DNA of 64,000 bases from a virus. Under the pieces are notes generated by a model. It saw only the letters and a program-made list of their open reading frames with translations, had not been told where the DNA came from and did no database searches. Each line of letters starts with the position of its first letter. The stretch's first letter is position 1. Of the stretch, positions 54,461 to 61,775 are shown one piece after another. Location of the stretch: positions 1-64,000 of the IMG/VR virus record IMGVR_UViG_3300042392_000285. The stretch is one strand, 5' to 3'. A program made the translations under genes and the position numbers.

Positions 54461-57120
54461 TTTCTAAATGTTTTTTGCATATTGTCTATTAAAGAAAACC
54501 CATCTGCTTGGGTGGTAAATCTCTTCTTAACTATACCCATTTGTGGCCCTGCAAAGATATTATTAAAATACATATCAGCAGCATCCCACTTGTGTTTTCT
54601 TAAAGTATTTTTTAAATAATCTGCTACAGATATAGGGAACATAATAGATTGTAAACCTATGATGTGATCTGTAACATACATGTCTTCATTGATATCTTTA
54701 ATCATAGGACTCTGAGGCCAGCCATATTCTAATGTATCCTTATCTCCAAAGGACATATAGTTGATACCATTTGGTCCCATTAAGTGTACACATTCCTCAA
54801 CTTTTCGTATGAAAAAGTGTATGTCTGTTTCAATGATACAGTCTCCCTCACACACCATTAAGAAGTCACAATCATGAAACTCACTTAAGATGGCATTCTT
54901 GAATGCTTCATAGCATCCATAATGTGCTGGGGTAAGTGCAGTGCCATACTGTCGAACTTGCTCTTCGCTGAAGAGTTCCATTGAAACACAACTGGGTCTA
55001 ATGCAGTTATATGATGGTGGTAATGACTTATAGGGCTCGTTAGTGTGTAGGATATATTCCCATCCATAGTCTTTGACTTGTTCAAGGGAAGCTCTGCTTG
55101 CTTGTTCTCTTTCATCATTTAATGTAGTTTGTATGTGAACTAATTTAATCTTTGGTCTATCTTTCTTCTTCCATTTAAACTTACCTGTGTTAGTATATTT
55201 ATGTAAGGTGTCTTTGTTTAATTTGAATTCTTCTACCTTGTAGCAATCATCTCCATCATAGAAATCCATTCTTACAAGTATAGGTTCTCCTTTGAATTCA
55301 AACTCATAAGACCACTCATGTATGTTTGAAGGGACAATCCTTTTAGACACATCTTCTCCAATGGCTACATATATCTTTCTATTGTCTCTGTTGTATGTAA
55401 AGAAATAGAACATGTAAAAGTTTGCCTTTCCTTCTACAGGAATAATAGAATAGTATTCACTGTTAGATGCTACACCTAATCCACTGTGTATCAATAGAGT
55501 ATCCTTATCATTAGTAACTAATTGTATATCATTTTGATTGAAACTAAATATCACCTTAGATAGATAGTCTTCTAGATAGTTCTCACATTTTCTACGCTTA
55601 CATGTTTCATTCCACTGCTCTGGTGTACGTACATCATCAAACTCTTTTAAGAAGAAGTCTGTGTCAAACATAATACCATTAGTCTGAATTCCCTTACCCT
55701 GTGGAGTGGGTAGAGTGGCAGCACAAATTTTCTTATCTGTCTTGAACGCATCATTCACTGCAGGGATATCCTTCTCATTTAATATAACATCATATGTAGT
55801 GTAGAAGAACCTCTTGAATCCAAGCTCTTTAGCAGCCTTGGCACCATTGAATATATTAGTTAATACAGTCAATGATTGATTACTATCCTTCAAACCATTA
55901 ATGTTAATCTCAGCATAGTAGTCTGCTCTTTCATTATAGAACCTAGTGTAATAGCTATGGTGAGTTAGGGGATTATGTGCATCGTATATGTAGTAGTCAA
56001 CCATACGTTGTATGTCTTGGTCTACAGGATAGTGAGACAACAGGATGATCTTTCTACCTAATGGCTTAAGACTGTTGATAGTATCCTTGGTCCACTGTAC
56101 TCTGTCCTTGATATTAGGATAGGTGCCCAAGATGATACACTCCTCGTCTAATACATCTAGGTTTAGTTTTTTCACAATACTAGTAGCATCACTACCAATA
56201 TCTCCAGTTAAATAAACCATGTTCTCTTCACCATTATACTTGTTACAATATACATCTAGATTGTACATTGCTTTGACTAAGTCATCATATTGCATAGCCT
56301 CTTTAATAGCTATTGGGTTAAGCTCTTTGTTACCTCTGTCTCCCTTAGATGGGAAGAAGAATACATCACATGCTTCTAGGAATTCATTTACATCATTACG
56401 CTCTCCCCACACAACACAGTTATCTGGTTTATCAGCCATCAATGGCTTCCAATAATCTTCAAAGTTACCTGCTTGGTTACCTAGGAAGTGAAACTTAACC
56501 TTGTGGTTCTTAAGATACCTACCTAGTTCAAATGCATAGGCTTGATTCTTACGTGGTGTAAATAGTCCTACAGTTACAAAGTGTTTATAAGAAGGATCTA
56601 ATCCAAATTGCTTTTGTCTTTCCACCTTGTTTCTAGACTTCTTATCTATAGGATATTCAATTACATCCATAGGTATGTCTAAATGTACATATTTAAATAT
56701 GTTATAAGAGCTTACAAATACAAAGCTATCAGGCATCCATTTCTTATGCTTAGGATTAAATGAGCTATCGTGTGTAGTCTCAGATATCTTCCAGGTTCTA
56801 GTGTTCGAATAGATGAATGCTGTAAGCTTGTCATCCATAAACATCTCTGGGAACTCTTCCATTACCACCACATCTGGACTGAAGCTGCACATAATATGCA
56901 CTAGCTCAGAGAACTTATCTTCTCCTAGAGAATGGAAGTTAACTCCCTCTGTAAGCATGTCAATTATCTTGTTGCGTTGTACAACAAATGACCATGCTAG
57001 GAATGAATATTCTACCACCTTAACTTCAAAGTGATCTTTTAGTAACTCCACTTTATTTACTGTTACCTGGGGGGCTCCTCCTGTTGATAGATGAGGAGTG
57101 ATTATTAATAGTTTTTTCAT
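54457..57120 (-). CDS. Multidomain glycosyltransferase (GT4 plus two further modules)
   Basis: 887 residues from the AUG at 57120, which overlaps the preceding stop as ATGA; an in-frame AUG 18 bases upstream is less likely. Residues 1-290 are a GT4-like GT-B domain (IITPHLSTGGAPQVTVNKVE, then LFTPRKNQAYAFELG, then FFPSKGDRGNKELNPIAIKEAM). The middle (about 325-570) resembles a nucleotide-sugar transferase-like alpha/beta domain (GRKIILLSHYPVDQDIQRM; FFYTTYDVILNE). The C-terminal part (about 670-887) is GT-A-like with FLMVCEGDCIIETDI, similar to GT25-type enzymes. The three units may add successive sugars to one acceptor. Confidence 0.75.
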   Translation of the reverse strand: MKKLLIITPHLSTGGAPQVTVNKVELLKDHFEVKVVEYSFLAWSFVVQRNKIIDMLTEGVNFHSLGEDKFSELVHIMCSFSPDVVVMEEFPEMFMDDKLTAFIYSNTRTWKISETTHDSSFNPKHKKWMPDSFVFVSSYNIFKYVHLDIPMDVIEYPIDKKSRNKVERQKQFGLDPSYKHFVTVGLFTPRKNQAYAFELGRYLKNHKVKFHFLGNQAGNFEDYWKPLMADKPDNCVVWGERNDVNEFLEACDVFFFPSKGDRGNKELNPIAIKEAMQYDDLVKAMYNLDVYCNKYNGEENMVYLTGDIGSDATSIVKKLNLDVLDEECIILGTYPNIKDRVQWTKDTINSLKPLGRKIILLSHYPVDQDIQRMVDYYIYDAHNPLTHHSYYTRFYNERADYYAEININGLKDSNQSLTVLTNIFNGAKAAKELGFKRFFYTTYDVILNEKDIPAVNDAFKTDKKICAATLPTPQGKGIQTNGIMFDTDFFLKEFDDVRTPEQWNETCKRRKCENYLEDYLSKVIFSFNQNDIQLVTNDKDTLLIHSGLGVASNSEYYSIIPVEGKANFYMFYFFTYNRDNRKIYVAIGEDVSKRIVPSNIHEWSYEFEFKGEPILVRMDFYDGDDCYKVEEFKLNKDTLHKYTNTGKFKWKKKDRPKIKLVHIQTTLNDEREQASRASLEQVKDYGWEYILHTNEPYKSLPPSYNCIRPSCVSMELFSEEQVRQYGTALTPAHYGCYEAFKNAILSEFHDCDFLMVCEGDCIIETDIHFFIRKVEECVHLMGPNGINYMSFGDKDTLEYGWPQSPMIKDINEDMYVTDHIIGLQSIMFPISVADYLKNTLRKHKWDAADMYFNNIFAGPQMGIVKKRFTTQADGFSLIDNMQKTFRK

Positions 57121-58055
57121 ATCTTTACTTTTATACATTCTATTACTTTATCCACTGTAGGGTGACATTCAAATGTTTCTTTATTCTCTAAACATCCAAT
57201 CAGTGGCTGTACATAATCTATAGTTGGCCAATACTCAAGAGCATATTTCATATTGGAAGAACAAAATAAGTTACAGCTTCCTCCAATATAATAGTGTTTA
57301 AATCCTTGTACTCCCACTCTATAAGGTGTTCTAAATTCAGGATTGATAGGAGATCCTAATTCAATGATATATGTTTGTGTTGTACCTGCTAAATGTAGTA
57401 TACCAGAATCCATAGTGATGACAGCTTTAGCATCATTTATTAAATGCCATGTCTCAGATATAGATGTTTGGTTCATTAAGTTAATTACTTTAGATCCTTC
57501 TAAATCATGTACAGGTTTCTGTACATTAAAGAACCCTGTCTCACTGCTATCTTTACCTATAGCTACAACTGTATATCCCATATCTGTTAAAGATGTAATT
57601 AATTTTACCCAATTATCTTGGGACCATGTTCTATTAGGCCAGCTGTTAACAGGATGTATAACTATATACTTCTCATGAATAAAATTCTTCTTAGGCTCTA
57701 TAGGTTTATAATAACATTCCATCTCATCTTGTCCAAGCATAAAGCCTAGATGTATAGCATGGAACTGTCTGATGTCCATCATGTTATGCTTCATCTCTAT
57801 ACCACGCTCATCTTTCTTACCTACTAGATAGAAAGAGTTGTGCATGATGTAGTTCTTATTAAAATAATCTTTATCAATAGAGCTAGCTTTATAGCTCTTC
57901 TCTACATAGGGATTCATTTTAAATAGCTCAGGCATCTTAGAGATGACAGTAATCTTTCTTTGATATGCATCATGTAGTTTTTTGATGGTGGGGGTGGCAC
58001 ATATCAGGTCCCCTAATCCATTACATTCTTCCAAGTTTAAACAGACTGGTTTCAT
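57117..58055 (-). CDS. GT9 ADP-heptose-type glycosyltransferase
   Basis: 312 residues. GT9 marks: CNGLGDLICATPTIKKLHDA near the N-terminus, YIVIHPVNSWPNRTWSQDNW as the start of the second Rossmann domain, and AVITMDSGILHLAGTTQTYI followed by ELGSPINPEFRTPYR, the nucleotide-binding loop of lipopolysaccharide heptosyltransferases. It is a second heptosyltransferase-type enzyme besides that at 51808, but it lacks the four-Cys finger. It may extend a heptose chain or act on the host envelope. ATGA overlaps on both sides. Confidence 0.82.
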   Translation of the reverse strand: MKPVCLNLEECNGLGDLICATPTIKKLHDAYQRKITVISKMPELFKMNPYVEKSYKASSIDKDYFNKNYIMHNSFYLVGKKDERGIEMKHNMMDIRQFHAIHLGFMLGQDEMECYYKPIEPKKNFIHEKYIVIHPVNSWPNRTWSQDNWVKLITSLTDMGYTVVAIGKDSSETGFFNVQKPVHDLEGSKVINLMNQTSISETWHLINDAKAVITMDSGILHLAGTTQTYIIELGSPINPEFRTPYRVGVQGFKHYYIGGSCNLFCSSNMKYALEYWPTIDYVQPLIGCLENKETFECHPTVDKVIECIKVKI

Positions 58056-58525
58056 TTAGCTATAAAATTTGTAGTTATTACCCATCTATCTTCTGATGAG
58101 TTATTTGTTTGTGTTCTGTGTTCAATCCATCCAGGAAATATTATTACATCACCACTCACTGTAGGTAACTCTTTCCATGTTACATCTTTGTATTCAAAGT
58201 ATCCACTGTTGTCAGGTATGCTTAGATAAGCTGCTGATACCATAGATACATTAGGATGATCGTGTGCTATTGTACTTCCACCTGGATGGTGTACATTAAC
58301 CCAACTATTACCAACAAAGAATTCATTACCTATACTAATGGTTAGCCAATCATAAAATGGTTTAAACTCTTCCATAGTATGTGGATGCATTTCATTAACA
58401 TATGAAGTCTTACCATTCCTTACTAAATTCATTTGTGCTTTTTCTATATTAACTAGCTCCTCACACACTGGCTTTAGTTTATCCCAATCAAACTTGTAAT
58501 GTAACTTATAAAGTTTTGTTGTCAT
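58052..58525 (-). CDS. 2OG-Fe(II) oxygenase, TIGR02466-like
   Basis: 157 residues. PGGSTIAHDHPNVSMVSAAY carries the HxH pair, GDVIIFPGWIEHRTQ the distal His, and EDRWVITTNF the Arg. FYDWLTISIGN and NSWVNVHHPGG are shared with the next gene upstream. It overlaps that gene by 20 bases and the heptosyltransferase downstream by 4. The active site looks complete. It is shorter than its paralogue because one loop (about 30 residues after the strand YFEYKD) is missing. Confidence 0.82.
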   Translation of the reverse strand: MTTKLYKLHYKFDWDKLKPVCEELVNIEKAQMNLVRNGKTSYVNEMHPHTMEEFKPFYDWLTISIGNEFFVGNSWVNVHHPGGSTIAHDHPNVSMVSAAYLSIPDNSGYFEYKDVTWKELPTVSGDVIIFPGWIEHRTQTNNSSEDRWVITTNFIAK

Positions 58526-59138
58526 AATTATTTAAATAGTAATCACCTTTAAATACTTGGTCGTAAGAAGTGGTTAACACCCATCTATCTTCATTAGATT
58601 TGTTCTCTTGTGTTCTATGCTTTAGCCACCCTGGAAATAGTAGAAGATCTCCACTAGTTACAGGCACTTGTTTCCAATACCAATCAGGATCATTTCTGTA
58701 ATAGAAAGATTTCAAATCTTCCAATGGATCTTTGGCTTCATAAAATCCACCATTCTCAGGTACATTTAAATACGTGGAAACTACTATAAATGTATTAGGA
58801 TGTTTATGTCCAAGAGTTTTACCACCAGGGTGAGTTACATTCACCCAGCTATTAGTTAAAACAATATCATGGAAGTCACTAAAATAACCCATACCTCTAG
58901 TTGCCACTTCAATAACCATCATTTGTAACCACTCAAAGTATTCTTTAAGCTCAGGAAGCATATGTGGTTGTATTGCATTTTGATGAGATGAACCACCATT
59001 GGTTACTAATCCAAACTCAGATGGGGCTGATTCTAACAGTTCCTTACACTTAGGTATTACAATATCAAAATTAAAATCATAGTGTGATTTAAATATATAA
59101 TTACTGTAAGGATTAACTATCTCAATTCTATTTTCCAT
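58506..59138 (-). CDS. 2OG-Fe(II) oxygenase, TIGR02466-like
   Basis: 210 residues from the AUG at 59138; an AUG at 59171 is possible but would overlap the preceding gene by 44 bases rather than 11. Motifs: NSWVNVTHPGGKTLGHKHPN with the metal pair, GDLLLFPGWLKHRTQ with the distal His, and EDRWVLTTSYDQ with the Arg. Compared with the gene at 58052 it has an extra loop (FYEAKDPLEDLKSFYYRND) near the active site and a longer N-terminus. These two are a tandem pair, just as the genes at 50544 and 51167 are. Confidence 0.8.
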   Translation of the reverse strand: MENRIEIVNPYSNYIFKSHYDFNFDIVIPKCKELLESAPSEFGLVTNGGSSHQNAIQPHMLPELKEYFEWLQMMVIEVATRGMGYFSDFHDIVLTNSWVNVTHPGGKTLGHKHPNTFIVVSTYLNVPENGGFYEAKDPLEDLKSFYYRNDPDWYWKQVPVTSGDLLLFPGWLKHRTQENKSNEDRWVLTTSYDQVFKGDYYLNNYDNKTL

Positions 59139-59502
59139 TTGCTTCTCTAATTTTAGTGGCAGATATTTCACCTATCTCAGCAGGGGGGATGTGTTCAATA
59201 ACATCATATCCCACACCACGTCCAAAGTTAATTGATTCTATGTCAGGAACAATCATGATTCTTATCATGCCTTTTATAATCAGATCACCTAACTCTTTAG
59301 ATATATTCATAAGCACTTGTTGTGGAGGCCAGGGGTTTTTTGCATCAGGTTCTACATCTCTAATAGCTATGAGTACCTTCTTTCCCTGGTTTAGTTGTTG
59401 ATCAATTAACCACCTATGGCCAGCGTGCCATGGTTGCCATCTACCAATATACATTGCCCACTCACCTGATTTACCACTACCTTTTGCTAGAATATTCTGC
59501 AT
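59128..59502 (-). CDS. Nucleotidyltransferase (HxGH family)
   Basis: 124 residues. The nucleotide-binding motif appears as YIGRWQPWHAGHRWLI, followed by KVLIAIRDVEPDAKNPWPP, the loop INFGRGVGYDVIEHIPP and a closing ISATKIREANGK that matches the ISxTxxR signature of this family (NMN adenylyl-, cytidylyl- and related transferases). An internal AUG at 59454 just before the motif is an alternative start. It would activate a small molecule with ATP or CTP; the substrate is not readable. Its partnership with a kinase and glycosyltransferases points to making an activated sugar or another donor. Confidence 0.75.
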   Translation of the reverse strand: MQNILAKGSGKSGEWAMYIGRWQPWHAGHRWLIDQQLNQGKKVLIAIRDVEPDAKNPWPPQQVLMNISKELGDLIIKGMIRIMIVPDIESINFGRGVGYDVIEHIPPAEIGEISATKIREANGK

Positions 59503-59921
59503 ACATGTTTGATTTGATCCACACTATCTTCAACAGATGTGTTGGATGTGTTAATAATTAGATCTACATCGTCCATATGTGGAAGCTCAAAGTCTGCCAC
59601 TTTAAACTGGTCTCTGCCTCTATCTTCTTGATAGATGAGATATATCCACTTTACTCCTTTAGTTAACTTGCTTAGATATTCCCTAGCTTCCTCGTAAGGA
59701 TAGACAAAGGATAAAACTACATTTGAGGAAATAGAATTCATATATACAGCTATATCACTAGCTCTATTTAGGTTCTTAATCCTACCTTCCCTGCTGTAAT
59801 CTTTGTTCTTGAATATGTCTCTTAGGACGTCTCCATCAATGTGATGGAAGTTCTCTTTAACGAAGTGCTGGGCAATTGTAGTCTTACCAGCTCCAGGCTG
59901 CCCAAAAATAACTATAATCAT
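59487..59921 (-). CDS. APS-kinase-like P-loop kinase
   Basis: 144 residues from the AUG at 59921, directly before the P-loop strand; the longer frame to 59981 would run into the divergent gene and has no homology-like sequence. Walker A GQPGAGKTT (7-15), then HHIDGDVLRDIF (27-37), whose DGD-LR pattern is typical of adenylylsulfate kinases, RIKNLNRASDIAVYM (48-62), and LSFVYPYEEARE (70-81), the CysC SFxxPY motif with Val for Ile/Ser. It likely phosphorylates APS to PAPS or a similar small substrate. It is the first gene of the reverse operon. PAPS would serve the sulfotransferase at 49731. Confidence 0.75.
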   Translation of the reverse strand: MIIVIFGQPGAGKTTIAQHFVKENFHHIDGDVLRDIFKNKDYSREGRIKNLNRASDIAVYMNSISSNVVLSFVYPYEEAREYLSKLTKGVKWIYLIYQEDRGRDQFKVADFELPHMDDVDLIINTSNTSVEDSVDQIKHVCRIF

Positions 59922-59924
59922 GTC

Positions 59925-59955
59925 TTGTTTATTTACCACAAATATACTACTTTTG
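59925..59955 (+). promoter_or_regulatory. Host-type promoter, forward strand
   Basis: TTG at 59925-59927, a 20-base spacer and a perfect TACTTTTG at 59948-59955, 20 bases before the AUG at 59976. This is a good match to the Bacteroidota housekeeping promoter and lies in the only divergent gap of the window. Confidence 0.7.
59939..59946 (-). promoter_or_regulatory. Candidate reverse-strand promoter element for the modification operon
   Basis: Read on the reverse strand, TATATTTG spans 59946-59939, 18 bases before the AUG of the kinase gene at 59921. No TTG is seen at the usual distance upstream, only a T-run. The element lies inside the spacer of the forward promoter. Confidence 0.4.
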
Positions 59956-59975
59956 TTTAAAATAAAAAACATTTT

Positions 59976-60353
59976 ATGCAAATAGAAGTAAGTATTGGAG
60001 AGGTGGTAGACAAGTACACTATTCTTATGATCAAAGCATCTAAGATACAGGACCCAGTTAAGCTGGAGAACATTAATAAAGAGTTAACATATCTCATAGG
60101 AATCCTTAAGAAAGAGGATCCATTGATGACAGACTATTCTCATACCAAAGCCCTATTTGAAATTAACAAGGAACTTTGGAAGGTGGAAGATGACCTTAGG
60201 GACCTTGAAAGAGCCAAAGACTTTAGTAAGGAGTTTGTAACTCTTGCCAGAAATGTGTACAAATTGAATGATAAAAGGGCTCATATTAAAAAAGAAATTA
60301 ATATGAAGTTTGGCTCTGAGTTTGTAGAGGAGAAATCATACCAACCCTACTAA
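59976..60353 (+). CDS. DUF6165 family protein
   Basis: 125 residues, all helical. The start MQIEVSIGEVVDKYTILMIK, the middle KALFEINKELWKVEDDLRDLE and FSKEFVTLARNVYKLNDKRA match what I recall of DUF6165, a small family often encoded beside glycosyltransferases. No catalytic motif is visible. It is transcribed away from the modification operon, from a promoter that overlaps that operon's own start, so it may be expressed together with the island or in place of it. Function unknown. Confidence 0.7.
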   Translation: MQIEVSIGEVVDKYTILMIKASKIQDPVKLENINKELTYLIGILKKEDPLMTDYSHTKALFEINKELWKVEDDLRDLERAKDFSKEFVTLARNVYKLNDKRAHIKKEINMKFGSEFVEEKSYQPY

Positions 60354-60360
60354 AAAAGAT

Positions 60361-60391
60361 TTGGTAGTTTCAACTTTTTTACATAGTTTTG
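60361..60391 (+). promoter_or_regulatory. Host-type promoter close to the DUF2061 start
   Basis: TTG at 60361-60363, a 20-base spacer and a perfect TAGTTTTG (60384-60391) followed by C. The AUG at 60401 lies only 9 bases beyond, so the message would be almost leaderless. Confidence 0.55.
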
Positions 60392-60400
60392 CAATTACAT

Positions 60401-60607
60401 ATGCCATTGGTTAAGAGACACATAGCTAAGACTATTAGCTATAGGATAATTAGTACCCTAATAGGGTTCTTTTTGATGTGGTGGATCAGTGGTTCTATCA
60501 AGATGGGAGCTGCCTTTGGTGTAGCTGAGCTTATTTACAAGCCCATCCAATACTTTATCCATGAACGTATCTGGTACAAGTGGATCAAGTATGGTCTAAA
60601 GAAATAA
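60401..60607 (+). CDS. DUF2061 membrane protein
   Basis: 68 residues from the AUG at 60401. KRHIAKTISYRIISTLIGFF and IQYFIHERIWYKW are hallmarks of DUF2061; two hydrophobic helices (about 14-32 and 34-50) are likely membrane-spanning. In some bacteria DUF2061 genes lie beside or are fused to sulfate-activation genes (cysC/cysN neighbourhood), from memory. That would agree with the APS-kinase-like gene 480 bases away on the other strand. Its actual activity is unknown. Bounded by its own promoter and terminator. Confidence 0.72.
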   Translation: MPLVKRHIAKTISYRIISTLIGFFLMWWISGSIKMGAAFGVAELIYKPIQYFIHERIWYKWIKYGLKK

Positions 60608-60632
60608 TTAAATCTAAATATTTTAAACACTA

Positions 60633-60660
60633 CACCCAACTTGGGTGCATTTTTATTTAT
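60633..60660 (+). terminator. Intrinsic terminator after DUF2061 gene
   Basis: CACCC (60633-60637) and GGGTG (60643-60647) around an AACTT loop, extendable by AA/TT, followed by TTTTTATTTAT. It lies 25 bases after the stop of the DUF2061 gene and just before the lysis-region genes. Confidence 0.75.
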
Positions 60661-60664
60661 AACC

Positions 60665-60955
60665 ATGAGAGAAACCCCTGCAATTAGTGCATTCAAAGTA
60701 TGGATATTTCCAAGTCTAGCATCAGCACTGGCCTTACTAATTTGGAATGATGTAAACGAGATCAAGTCTGATGTAAAGCAGCTAATGGCTCAGTCTAATG
60801 TAGACAAGACACGTATAGACAATCTAGAAAGAGTAGTCTATAAAACAGCTGCTTCTTTCCCTACTAGTGTTCCTATAACACCTACAGTATTTAAAGACCT
60901 AGCAATATTACCTAATAATAAATTAATTATAAGAAATGAAAAAGTTCTTTTCTGA
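60665..60955 (+). CDS. Small membrane protein with coiled coil, lysis region
   Basis: 96 residues from the AUG at 60665; frames starting further upstream would use a non-AUG codon inside the terminator. One membrane helix (about 10-26, KVWIFPSLASALALLIW) is followed by a coiled coil (about 27-58). The rest is Pro/Thr-containing and unstructured. A single N-terminal membrane helix plus coiled coil is the layout of an inner-membrane spanin or a small holin regulator. It overlaps the next gene by 20 bases, which favours coupled expression. Assignment remains open. Confidence 0.55.
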   Translation: MRETPAISAFKVWIFPSLASALALLIWNDVNEIKSDVKQLMAQSNVDKTRIDNLERVVYKTAASFPTSVPITPTVFKDLAILPNNKLIIRNEKVLF

Positions 60956-61187
60956 TCTATTTGATGATAATAACACAATCAATGAGAAAGCTGTAATTGG
61001 CTTTGCTTCTTTTGTAATCATGGTGGTATTTGCTGTAGCAGATATTGTCACTGGAAGTATGCATAAAGAGTTGGTTGTCAATGAGTTCATATATGACTCA
61101 TTCAAAGTTTTGACCATAGCTTGTTTTGGAATTGCTTCTGTAGACAAGTTTATCAATAAGAAAAACCAAACTGAAGATAATGAATAA
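60936..61187 (+). CDS. Holin candidate
   Basis: 83 residues with two membrane helices (about 18-40, AVIGFASFVIMVVFAVADIV, and about 54-73, FKVLTIACFGIASVDKF), a charged N-terminus and a Lys/Glu/Asp-rich tail. The size and topology are those of small phage holins; similar proteins occur in lysis cassettes of Bacteroidota phages. Overlaps its neighbours by 20 and 8 bases and is followed one gene later by an endolysin. It would make pores in the inner membrane at the end of infection. Confidence 0.65.
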   Translation: MKKFFSDLFDDNNTINEKAVIGFASFVIMVVFAVADIVTGSMHKELVVNEFIYDSFKVLTIACFGIASVDKFINKKNQTEDNE

Positions 61188-61773
61188 GATTTTGACGTTT
61201 ATCATAATGGCTTTAGTATTTGCAATGGCTTTTCAAAATAAAGGATGTAATTATCCTCAAATAAAAGCTGACACTGTAACATTACATGATACAGCTTGGC
61301 AAGTACATGACTCATTGATTGTCAAGAAGTTAAAGATTAAACAGATAATACACGACACACTACCTGCAGAATATATTGCAGACACAAATTACCCTAAGCT
61401 TAAAGCACAATATGATGCTTTGGTCATTGCCTATTTGGCAAAGACTCTCTATACTGACACAGTAAATATAGATACTTTGGGCTATGTAGCTGTAACTGAT
61501 ACAGTACATAAAAACGAGATACATGGTAGGTCTTATAAGTACAATTATAAGATTCCTACAATCACTGTAACAAACACTATCACTAAGCAGGCTCCTCCTA
61601 AGGGAGCTCTATTTATTGGTGGTGGTGTTACAGGTAACAAGAATGGATTAGAACTTCTTCAAGGAGGATTGTTATACAAGTCTAAACGTGATAAAATGTT
61701 TGGCTTAAACATTGGCATCAATGGTAACAATCAACTTGTATATGGTGTAAATTCCTATTGGAAAATTAATTAA
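61180..61773 (+). CDS. Exported protein of the lysis region, spanin-like candidate
   Basis: 197 residues. A short basic start and a hydrophobic helix (4-18) form a signal peptide or anchor; a single Cys follows at residue 23, but the lipobox is not canonical. The middle is a charged, extended region rich in DTV/HDT repeats (DTVTLHDTAWQVHDS; DTVNIDTLGYVAVTDTV). The last 60 residues are beta-like (GALFIGGGVTG, GGLLYKSKRDKMFGLNIG) and could form outer-membrane strands. Such one-piece proteins between holin and endolysin may act as unimolecular spanins, but this is inferred from position and topology. Confidence 0.5.
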   Translation: MNKILTFIIMALVFAMAFQNKGCNYPQIKADTVTLHDTAWQVHDSLIVKKLKIKQIIHDTLPAEYIADTNYPKLKAQYDALVIAYLAKTLYTDTVNIDTLGYVAVTDTVHKNEIHGRSYKYNYKIPTITVTNTITKQAPPKGALFIGGGVTGNKNGLELLQGGLLYKSKRDKMFGLNIGINGNNQLVYGVNSYWKIN

Positions 61774-61775
61774 CT

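Noticed and set aside
59922-59981. Longer N-terminus for the APS-kinase-like protein
   Set aside because: The extra 20 residues precede the first beta strand of the P-loop fold, overlap the divergent promoter and the start of the forward gene, and look like translated promoter sequence.
60641-60664. Upstream non-AUG start for the small membrane protein at 60665
   Set aside because: The extension would be encoded by the right arm and T-run of the terminator, and an AUG with a normal A-rich leader is available at 60665.
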